Source: Mortierella sp. BCC40632 (taxonomy: Eukaryota; Mortierellomycota; Mortierellomycetes; Mortierellales; Mortierellaceae). From it: a stretch of DNA of 64,000 bases. Numbering within the stretch: position 1 is the stretch's first letter; every line of letters starts with the position of its first letter. Positions 35,901-47,077 of the stretch are shown here, in pieces. The notes beneath the pieces were generated by a model. It was not told the origin of the DNA. It made no database searches and worked only from the letters and a program-made list of their open reading frames with translations. The DNA lies in assembly GCA_011634665.1 (NCBI GenBank), contig WAEK01000003.1, positions 2,574,001 to 2,638,000 of the forward strand, given 5' to 3'. Position numbers and translations under genes: made by a program.

Positions 35901-38900
35901 GGATATCCTCGGTTGCCTTGGCATGCGCGTAAAACTTGGCGGCAAGCAAGGTCTCGAAACACTCCTCCTCAACGTAGCCCTCTAGCTTTTTAAGGGCTTG
36001 ACGGATACGATCCATTGATTCTTGGACACCCGTGCGGATGGAAGGGCTGGGACTATCAAGCTCGAGTGGCTCTGGCACAGTCTCGATATCGAGATCAAAG
36101 GCAGTCTGTTCCAAGGCGGGGTACTCGACCTCCTGAAGGACCGAGAGTTGATACTTGCCATCCATACAGACCTCTTTGGCTTCCATGACCATTTCCTCAA
36201 GTGCCTTGCTGTTCAATGCAAAACAACTGGATCGCTCCAAAGTACCGAGTCTGGCCTTGACGGCATCAATCTGTTGAGCAATGGCCGTCTCGATCCGGAC
36301 AAGATCAGCATGGAACTTGGCATGGAGAGCAATCTCCTTGGAGGTCTCATGGATAATGTCCATTTGCGCCCTTGCAGTCTGGATACGCTCACGGACAGAC
36401 TCCATCTTTTGTGCAAAATACTCCTTGTTGTCCTCGAGAATCGCCGCATGGCTTTCCTTCCACTCTGGGTTCCTTTCCATCATACTAAGCGCGTTGGAGC
36501 GTTCTTCCAGTCCACGGGCTTCCTCCTCGAGCGATCGGATCAATTCCAAGAGTGTATCCTCCTCCTGTTGGAAACTCTCCCAGGGCATCCACCTCAAGGC
36601 TTCAACACGCTTCTCGAGCGAATCCAAGCTCTCGCGCTCAAAACGAACAATCGATCCTCGGAGTTCGGACCAATCACTCATCTGCTTCAACAGCGAACGA
36701 TAACCTTCATAGTCCTGATTCAACAGAGACCATGCATCATTAATCTTGGCCTCATGTTCCTCCTTTGTCTGAGCATCTTCTGGGCTATCGTAGAGGGTAG
36801 CGATCTGCTCCTTGAGAGCTGTGTACTCGGAGAGGCGCTGTTCGAGTTCCTTGCCATGACGGAGCGTCTCAGTTTCCAAAAGAGTCTTTGACGAGTCACC
36901 GACCTGCTGAGCCTTGGTGTCAACAGCAGAGGCCTCCTCTTCAAGCTTGGCAAAGAACCCATGGGTCTCCCAAAGACGATTCAAGTCCTTGGTTTGGGTC
37001 TCGGACCAATCCAAAAACTTGCTCTTGGACTCTTCAAAGTGTTGGATATCCTGTTCTCTCTGGATCCGAAGTCGTTCTGCCTCCATTCGAGCAGCCTCCT
37101 CCTCATCGGCTCGGATACGCTCCTTCAATGCCTGAGCCACCGTCTGGCCATGGTCACCCAAAAGCTCAACGATATGAGATGATTTGAGGTCAAACTCACC
37201 CAATTTGGAGGCCAATAGAGTGTCGAGATCCGACATCGTCTCACGGTTCTGGAGAACTGACTTTTCAAGATTCTTTAGGACCGATGGGCCAGTGACGGAA
37301 TCCGCCGTAGAGGTAGAAGAAGAAGAAGAATTGATCGCACCCGTGAGGCCGAGAGATTCAACCAGATACTCTGCGACTCCTACACGATCTCCCAAATCCT
37401 TACTCGTCTGAACAGAAGTGGTAATCTCCTTTTCAACCTCGGACTTTTGCTGGCACATGTTTGCTGTTTCCTTTTTCAGATCACTAATCTTGCTCACCAA
37501 TGCCTCCAAAGATTCTCGAGGCAATTGAGCCAACATCCTGACCGAATCCCGGTGCTTTGAATGAGGCGACTCAGAAACGGGGGAAGAAGGCGTGAGGGTT
37601 GAGATTGATTGAGTGGATTCCGAAAGAGACAGTGTGGCAAGAGAGGGGATCGAGTCCGAATGGCGCATCGAGGACAAGTTGGACATGGACTGGTCACGAA
37701 GAGATTGACCATGCTGAAGTGTGTTCCTCAACAGATTGGCTGCATTGAGGTCCTTCTCCCCAGCATTCTCTCCCATGAGACTGCCATCAACAGACTTGGA
37801 TTCCTTGTTCAACAGATCAGAAACCAGGGCAGATGTTTCATTGACCCATTGAACGAGTCCCGAGATCTTTTCCAACTTTTGATTCTTTTCCTGAATGCTC
37901 AAATCCTGGTCTCGGCAGATTCCCTCGAGTTCCAATTGCTTGCGCGATAAGTCCCGGGTAGACAAGACGTCGTCCAAGGTTTGGATGGTCAAAAGGACCT
38001 TGCCTCGATTATCGTCGACTTGCTTTCGGATCGCATCGTTGGCTCGACGGGAAGTACCCATGGTCTCCTCTGTCGCATGATTGAGTGGGAAGGGCAAGGC
38101 TCCGAGACTGGTTTCGATCTCCTGAGAAAGGGATCGAACTCGATGCTCAAGCTCTTTGATAGAGATAGACCCTAATACCACAGTTATTTCAAATGATTAG
38201 AGAACGAATCAATACAATGCACTTCTAAATAAATAAATAAAAAATAAATAAAAGAACGAGAAAAAGAGTAAAGCCATTGGCCCTTCAAGCCCTCCAAGTC
38301 TTTCTTACCATTCAAATCATCGACAACAGAAACGCTGTTGGCAAGATCGGCTTGACTCAGATTCTTCAAGGAGGCGAGTTGCTCCTTCATCTTTTCCAAC
38401 GCCTGCATGCGTTCTTCAATCTCGGCCAGAGCCTTGCGTTGCTTCACCACTCCGGCACTATAGGCAACCCAGGCCTTCATCTTTTCCATCTCCTCACCCT
38501 CCAGAATCGATTGCTCTCGCTCCAAGTTCTCAGGAGCCTTGGCATCCACATACACAAGCGATCCACAATACTCGGGCCAAGCCTTGCTCACTCCAGATCT
38601 TGTCCGGGCCTCAAACTCCTTCAATTGAGCCTCAAACTGGGCTGCAGTCGCTTCAAGTTCTGTGAGGGAGGTTGCTGTTTCTTCTTGATTCTTTCCTTTC
38701 CATCGCGCCTGTTGTTCGATAAAGTCTCCGACATTCTTTTCAAAATCTTGACACCAATCCTTGGCTTCCTCATAAGACTTTTCCCAAGACCTTCGCTTCT
38801 TGTGACATTCGAGTTGACGCGAGGCTGTCAAAAGACCACTCTCCAACTGACGAATCTCCTTTTCCATTTCTTCCAAGGAAGACTCGAGTTGTTCCTGAAG

Positions 38901-41900
38901 TTTTCTCGAATGTGGAGTGGCGTTCTGGAGTGCACTCTGGATCTCTTGTTTGATTCGCAGAAATTCCTCCTTCTTGGCGTCAACATGGTTCGACTGTTGG
39001 TCAAGTGCCTTGGTCAAGGTGTTCAGGTCTTCGGGTGAATTGAATTTTTTGGCAATGGTCTCATCTAGATAAGAATGAAGCTTGTCCAATTGGCTAGTCG
39101 AGGATTGGAGTGCCTGTTGTGATGGCTGGATCCACTGTCGATGAGACTCAAGGTCTGCGGTGAGTGAGCGGAGTCCATCCTGGTACTGAAGGAGATCCTT
39201 GAAGGCTGTTAGCAATGGCTCCAAATCTTGGTCCAGTTCCTTTGTCCGATCCAGTCGATTCTTAAGGACAGACTTCAAGTCGGCCAAGAGCGCTTCGTGG
39301 CTAGCCTCAAGATCCTTGGAGGCAACGCCGACAGACGGTTTGGGAATCGAGTCTGTAATCTGCTCAAACTCCTTTGTCAACTGGTCAAGCTCTTGACGGA
39401 AGGTGTTCACCTTGATCAGAGACTCTGGTGAGGCTTCTTGATCTTCTGCCTTGAGCTCACTCATAATGGCCACAAGTTGGTGATCAGCCTCTTCCATCTT
39501 TTCGAGGAAGGAAGCCACTCTGGACGCATGCTCTGCAAGGGCATTGGTATAATCGACTTGACGATCCAGAGACTCGTATCCGTCCTTAAATTCGACCAAT
39601 TCATCCTCGAGTTGCTTCAAGGAAGAAGGAGCTGTCTCGGCAGAGGTAGAAGGCAAATTATCCTTGGCCGATCCTGCAGCCTTGGTCATTGTCTCCAAAA
39701 GTGTTGAATGAGCTCGGACTCCCTTGTCAAAAGCTTTCTTCCTTTGAGTGGTGGCTCCTGTGGCAATCTGTTGGATATCCTTTTCCATGCGTTCAACTGC
39801 TGCCATGTTCAGATCTAAGAGAGAGGGAGAGAGAAAAGAAAAATGTTAGATGGTGTTTGGTATACCCGGATGATCCACAGCCATTATTTTGCTTGATTTG
39901 TCGGCACTACATGAGTAATGCATTACCTGAGGTGTCGCTGTTTGCTTTGCATGCTTCGAGAATTTTGGCATACGACTGGACAGTGTCTATTTACAAAATT
40001 TGGAGTAATGTTAGTAATCGTCGCAAAAAAAAAAAAAAAGCTTGAGCTCAGACAGTTCCCTCAATTCTACTATCAGATTGAGTTTTTTTTTTTTACCTTG
40101 ACAGGCCTGCTTCAATGAATCTGTCTCTGCTCTGGACTGGTCAAGTCGTTGGAGCCAAGTCAGTCTCTGACGCAACATTTCGACTCGAGCATCCTCCTGA
40201 GCATTCATATCATTCAGTCGTTGAAGATGCTCTCGCAATCCCTTCTGGATCTTTTCGATTTCTCTTGCCTGACTCGCTCGAGACTCATCCAAACAATCAA
40301 GCCCTCCCGCTTGCTCAATGATCTGCTTCAAGGCCTTGGCAAGCGTGGACAACTCCGTCATTCGTGCAGTCTTGACCTCCTTGAGACTTTGCTCCGTCTC
40401 TGCATTCGCAGTCTTGACTTCTTTCAATCCATTCTCCCCTCCACGCCAGTCCTTGTCCGTCACAGCGATCACATCGACCATGAACACATCCCGATCACGA
40501 ATCTCTTGCTCCACCTCTGCAAGATACTCTTCCAGAGTCTTGGCACGGTCCGAGAAGGATTCCCAGGCGAGACTCCATTTCTCTTTAATGTCGAGTTTAG
40601 CATGAAGACGATCCTGCGTTGTCTGGATGGACGACTGTCGGTCCTTGATTTCCTTGAGCAAGCCGGTACAAGTAGGGTCCTTGGCCAAGAACCGGAAAAC
40701 ATTGCTTTGCTCCAAGAGCGCATAGCGACTGTTCAAATGACTGGCCTTATTTCCAAGTTCCACAAGGTTGGCACGTTTGTCGGGTTCAACATGCTCCAAC
40801 TCGGCAAGATCTGCTTCCACGCTGGCAAGTTCCTCCCGCAAGGACTTGAGGGATTGTGCAAGTTCGCGACAATCGGCCACAGTCTGAACATCACGGACAC
40901 GGTCCCCGTAGAGGGCACGAATATCGTCCTTGAGCTTTGCAACGCTCTCAAGTTTGCTGGTCACTGTCGCAGGGTTGTGTCGAGCGGCTGAGGTCATGGC
41001 CATGGCCTTGACAAGGGCTCCCATCTCAACATAACTGGCATAGACAGAGTTCTCATACTCATCCAGAGCCTTGCCTGTCGATTCTGTCTTGGATGCAAAC
41101 CCATCAAACGGTGTAGGGTCTTCTAGTCCAAATCCTGTCAATGGTGGACCATCCGAAAGTTGGGCCCTAAAATCACGGAAGGTATCCTGACAGACTAGAG
41201 TCCGATCCAAAAACGCCTTCATCTGTCGATCGCCCTGGATTGCTTCCTGTTTCTCACCAAAATAGGTTCTCAGATCCTTGACGAGTGACTTCAGACCATG
41301 ATGGCGAGCAGGGACGACATCCCGCACAGCAGGTGTCCTAGATTCCGTTTCAAGTTCACTGTCAACACGGGTGAGGCCGTTCTCGGTAGTGATGACTCGG
41401 GCTTCCACTTCCGCATCCGGCTGTCGCATTTCCCATTTCTGGATTGCTTCGGCTGCAAACTCGAGTTGTTCCAGAACAAGGTCCGCCTCGATCAGATAGT
41501 TGAGCACACGAGTCGTGTAAGCGCAATGGTCGGCTTCCTTGGGCAACAAATTCTCGACCTTGATCAAGTTTTTCATTACCCCTTCCATCAGCTCATGCAC
41601 CACAGCAATCGTCCCGTCTGCTGTATTGTCCTCGGTTTCCCTCAGACTCTTTTCGACTGCTTTGGCCTGCTCATCCAGTTTGGCAAATCCGCTGCTCCGG
41701 AAGGTGTTGACTTCAGATTGCTCATCCTTTAGCTCGGTCTTAAGATCTTCAATTTCTGCTGCATAAAAGTCAAGGTCGAGGTCCTTGGAGACATCTCTTC
41801 CAAGATAGCCCTTGACCGTTTCGGTTCCATGCCACACATCCTGGGTAACAAAGACCGGGTTCTCAATGTTTGCGAGCCATTCGACACTCTCTCCAATCCA

Positions 41901-44900
41901 TGCTTCTGAGAGGACAAAGGCATCCAAGAACGATCTCAGCAGACGGTCGTTGGAGAGATTCTTTTGAGACTGTTCGATAATCACTGCCAGATGAGGAAGT
42001 CGAATGGTGGTCAGCTCATTGTTGAGGGCGGTCAGGTGCTCCGGAGCTGTGTAGTGATGAACCTTGGGGTCCATGAGTGAAGTCAAGAAATCGACATAGG
42101 TTTTGATGAGGAAACTAATGGACGATAGATTGACATCCTGTTGTTCCAGTGCTGACTTGACGCATCGCTCCTGTGGAGTCTCCTCGGATCGCTTCTGGGC
42201 CGCTGCCTCCAATTGAGCCTCAAACTTGAGAATCTCAACATTGACACGGGCAATTTCCTGAGAACAATCAATAATCCACTTGACCTCCTCAGCCGCGTCC
42301 TTGGCTTCCACGACTCGGTTGGAGAGTGCTGTCCAGATGGTCTCGAGTTCCCACCACCGTTTGTCCATTTCACTGATCTGTTCGGGTGGAAGGTCTGGGT
42401 TCTCGTACTCGAGCAACTCTTCACGAACATCGTGGAGATGGGACATAAGATGCTCCTTGACCGCCTGCTCCTCCTCGATTTGCTTGATAGCATCCACAAG
42501 CGGCTCGAGGTCGCTTGCTCTGTCCAGTGGGGAAGATGTGTCGGGTGGTCGTGGGAAGGCAACATCCTGCTGTTTGATCCATTCTGAGAGCTCGATAATT
42601 CCCTGATGGTACTCTGCCAACTTTTCGTTGAGTATCCGTTGCCGTTGTTCCAGCTCTTGTGGGTCGTTCATCTCTGTGTCCGAGTCCGAGTATTCATGTT
42701 CTGACTCGGAATAGACAGTGTCTAGGATAGAAGAACCCGCTGTGCTGCTCTTGGGTGACAATCCTTGCTCTGGCTTTTGATGATCCATTCGCTCGCGCTC
42801 TCGTTGTTCACGTCGCTGCTTGCGTTGCATTCGCTTTTCTTCTTCTTCTTCTCTTCTCCGACGGAGAGCCTCTTCCTCCTCCTTTGCTTTTTCTGCAGCT
42901 CGAATGGACCAGCCTTCGATTTCCATACGTCGTAGACGGATGCGCTCATGTTCTTCCTGTTCTTCACGTCGTTTCCTGTTTTCTTCTTCCTGTATCCGTT
43001 GCTGGGCTACTTGCATGTCCTCTCCTGCAAGAGCAAGGCGAGCCCTTTTGGCCTGGAGGCGGAGTTCGCGCCGCTCGGCCGCCTGGGCGGGGTCTTCCTC
43101 CTGTTGGTATTTGGACATGATCTGGTAGTATTCGGACACATAGGCCATGATGGAGCGCTCGTCCGGCGTTTCGACATCCACTAGGTCTTTAGGGTCCAAA
43201 AGTCGTGGCAAAGCCATCTTTTCACAGGCCAAGTCAAAGGCCATGGTCAGCGTCCCGCGCCACTCGTCTGTGGACTCGAAGAGGAGCGGTAAGATGGTGG
43301 TGTAAAAGTCGGGAAGAAAGCTGGGGTCATGGCGATGAATCAACGCGGCAAAGGCGAGGCCCGTCCGCCAAGAACGGTGGAAATCTTGAGCAGGTGGGAT
43401 CACATCCGAGTAGTCCTCGAGTTGGTATCGGACCCATCGGAGCAAGGCCTGTTTGGCGTCGACCTGTTGGGAGGAAGGACTTTTCTTTTTGCCCTTGGGG
43501 GTGGTGTCCTCGCTCTCGAGCTGGATACAGTAGCAGAAGTAAGAAGATAGGGGTGCGGTATAGGTTAGAGCTATGTTTTGCGGCTGCTAGTCAAGGATGC
43601 TGTTGTCTGTCTGTCATGTCATGTCATGCATCTTTTTTTTTGCCCGTGGAAGTAAGCTTGGACTGGCCCTTCCCAAAACCCACATGTCACTCGCAGAAAA
43701 AAAGGCCGAGGAGGTGTATGCACGCTGTTGTCAGTGTGGAAATGTTGCAGTCGGTTGATGGGCGCAGAAAAAAAGAAAGAAAAAAAAATACCACCCAAGC
43801 AGCGAATTCATATCCATTCTGCTTACTCTACCAAGGGGGAAAACAACAAAGGAGCAAAAGGGAGAAGAGAGAACCTGTGGCAACCCCTGGCCTACTTATC
43901 TTTCTTTCTTTCTCTCTCTCACTCACTCTATCCCCCTACCCTTGCATCACCCAACCCTACCCGTCGACCGTCTCACCCAGCTCGGACCTCGCTCCCCTTT
44001 ACAGGAGCCCTTTGGTCTCCTTTGCCTCTCTTCCTCCCCTAGGAGGATGAGCGCATGTGGTTTTCACAGGGCGGCGGGCACGGGCGGTATATTTGGTGGT
44101 TAACGGAACTCCCCAAGGAGGTCTCTACCCAAAGATGAAATCGGGACGTCGGGCTGTACCACAAACACAAACACAAGGAGAAAGAAAGAAAAAGAGAAAA
44201 AAATGGCTGCGGTGGATGGTAGGGTGTGTGCACATGCCATTTGCCGCTGTGATGTTTTCTCCCTTTTGCCCCTGCGAGACGGGATCTCGCCGCTCATTGC
44301 TCCCATTCGTCGTTGATGAGATGGGAGGGATCTCTTATATCTCTCTTTCAGAAGAGATGGCTACTTAAGACATCCCCCTAGGAGATATCTGGCTATGTGA
44401 TGAGGATGGCCCATGATGATGGTGATGGTGGTGGTGATGGTGATGACTGCAGCAGAGAGAGAAAGAGAGAGGCACCCTACTCATTATCAGCCCATCATCA
44501 GTCCCGCGAGGGCCCCTGTGGGCGTAATCACTATGACACCACACACATTCACACAAACCCCCTTCCTCCTTCCCCGACCGCCCCACCAACCGTGCTGAAA
44601 CACACAACCACCCTGTCCGACATTCAAACTCCCTAATGTCCCTGTCCTGGCTCTTCATTTCTCTCCTGGGGGAGAGTTGGAGGAAGGTCTTGTCCTCTGT
44701 GTTCCTGTTTCTCGACCAGCAGGTCAGGTAATATAATGGAAAAAGAGAGGGTTCTTTCTTACCGTATCATCCGCCAAGGCTGGGTATATCTCTAGCATTG
44801 TACTGGCAATATGTTGAATCCGGAACCGATATAAAATAATCCACACAAGACCCAACGTCAACTTTAGGTTACCGTCCACAATATCTTCATTGCCAATGGA

Positions 44901-45575
44901 TGCAAGTGCATCCTTGTTGTCATTGTCAAGACTCTTTTCCAAAAAAGTCAATGCCTTGGAGACATTGGCCATTTGATGGATCCGCATGTTGCCCCGTTCA
45001 GGTTTGAGGGGTTCACGAGAGACATGCTCCAAGAGTTGAATCAGTCGTTTGCCATCCCGAAAGTCGCGTTCAATCACTGTCATGGGTGTGAATGGTTCCT
45101 TGGAGGCCGAGGCCGCATGGGCCTGTTGCAACTGTACATTGACCCAACGGATAAATGTCGACTTTTGAGTGTCGAGCTGCGAAGCTGCAAATTGCCGGAC
45201 CATGTCTTCGCCCGCGTCGAGATGGTGGGGATGATGCGATGGATGAGAATGATGAATTGAATGAGGATGAAGAAGTCCCGGGCCTGCTGAGCCAGCAGAA
45301 GTATTTAAGGCCAAGGAGACACTGCTGTGATGAAAGTGGGCGGCGTTACTGCCGGAATGAGAACTGTAGCCATGACCAAGACTCGCAAGTGAGCTGATGC
45401 TGCTGGTGCTAATGTTACTGTTCTGGCTATAAATACCGCCCGTCGAGTTGGTATTGCTGCCGCTAGAGGCTGTTGTTGAATTGTTATTGGGATTGTTATT
45501 GTTATTGCTATTGTTGTTGGTACTGGTGTTGGTGCCGACGGACTGGAGCCGCTTGCTCTTGAGGAGCCAGGACAT
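32938..45575 (-). CDS. Spectraplakin-like giant cytoskeletal protein (CH-CH, spectrin-like rod, GAS2)
   Basis: Six exons on the minus strand: 45575-44763, 43520-40097, 39986-39927, 39814-38309, 38171-33452, 33352-32938 (3,645 residues), all GT-AG and in frame; intron 1 is 1,242 bp. The first ~130 residues are Asn/Ser/His-rich. Calponin-homology domain 1 (about 138-253) contains STFIRWVNVQLQQ, DFRDGKRLIQLLEHVS and LKLTLGLVWIILYRFRIQ. CH2 (about 294-400) contains LLRWVRYQLEDYSDV, WRTGLAFAALIHRHDPSFLP and LLDPKDLVDVETPDERSIMA. Tandem CH domains of this type bind F-actin. A rod of roughly 2,800 residues follows, helical and Trp/Leu/Glu-patterned, resembling degenerate spectrin repeats, then a Ser/Pro-rich linker. 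A GAS2 domain (about 3357-3510) ends VGRYIFGEIEPKICYCRIL and VMVRVGGGWTELSKF, split by the last intron. GAS2 domains bind microtubules. I see no EF-hand or plakin domain. The protein probably cross-links actin and microtubules; that role is inferred from architecture. Smaller fungal GAS2 proteins and alpha-actinin are the alternatives, but the combination seen here fits neither. Confidence 0.9.
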
Positions 45576-46157
45576 GAGGGCTCCTTCGTTTTAACCTTGA
45601 CGGTGTTGGAGTGATAGATCCGTGTGTGTATGTTTGTGTGGGGCGGAGACGCAGGCGTGCGTGTCGGCTGCCTTGTTTGCCTTCTCTTTTTCACTCTCAC
45701 TCTTTTCTTTTGTTCTCTTCTTATTTGTTTCTGTCTAGCAAAATCAGTAAATGTTTTTTTTTCCGTCAGGTGGGGCGCCAGGAGAGAGCGAGGAGGCGAA
45801 GAGAGGATGGAAAGGAAAAAAGAAAAAGAAAAGAAAAGTAAAGGTCAGTCGCCAGGTGCGATAGAGAGCAAGTGGGGGTGGTGCAAAACGAATGAGGGTG
45901 TTTAGCGGGCGGGGGAGGAGGGGAGAGGGAAAAAAAAAAAAAACGAATGGAAGAGAGAGTTTGGCGGGGATAAAGAGATGGATAAAGGGTTGGGGTTGAG
46001 GAGAGGGCAAAGAAAAAAAAAAAAAAAAAGAAAAAAAAAAAAAAAAAAAGAAAGGCGAGAAGAGAAAGGAGGATCTTTCCTAAAGCCCATTCCTGGTGTG
46101 CCCCCTCCTGGGACCTGCACTGCACTCATCCCATCACATCGGCCCTCTTTTTTTTTT

Positions 46158-46192
<35 letters not shown>

Positions 46193-47035
46193 GGGGGGAG
46201 AGAAGAGACAGACAGACAGAGACGGGCAGAGACAGAAGAGACAGAGACAGAGAGAGAGAGAGAGAGAGAGGCAGAGACAGACACAGCACGGGATTGGCCA
46301 AAATCACTTTCATCCAGGGACACACACGCGCACGCGCGTGCGCTCTGTCCGTCTGTCCGGTCATCACAGGCCAAAACCCATTCTGTATTGGTTGCAGCAG
46401 CCGCGCCCGGCAACTCTTTTCTCTCTCTCTCTCTCTGCCACACACTAAACCATGTACAGCTATGCCATACAACTACCTATTATCTGTTGTCTGTCTTTCT
46501 GCTGCCTGCGCCATTGCCTGCGCATTGCCAATGCTATGTCATGTCATGCTATGCCATGTCCATGGCCCGAGGCCTAGTCTTCTAGTGCAGACCATCGGTA
46601 TCCGTCCCTAGGCCCATTGCTCCATAGGTTATGCGGGGCAGAAGGGGGCGAAGCGATTGTGGTAATGATAGCGTATAGACATGTGCTGGGCAAAGCATGC
46701 TTGGACAAACACAGTAGGATAGGGCTTGACAGGGAAAAGTCCAAAGCAGACTCGGGGCCAGAACAAAAAAAAAAAAAAAAAAAAAAAATCGAATAGACTC
46801 GCAGATGGAAAAAGAGGAAGAGGAGGATATCCTTGGGGTAGGATAGAAGGACAATGTGGACACGACAGTACAAAGAGGAGGCTCATGTTCATGTCACCGC
46901 CCTGGAAACACGGAAGACCCCCTCACGATTGGCCCACGAGGACACCTGGCTATCGGGACACACACATCTTTAACGCGACGCGACAAAGCCAATTCCGTAG
47001 GACAAAGGTATAGATGACAGCAACAACAATAATAA

Positions 47036-47077
<42 letters not shown>

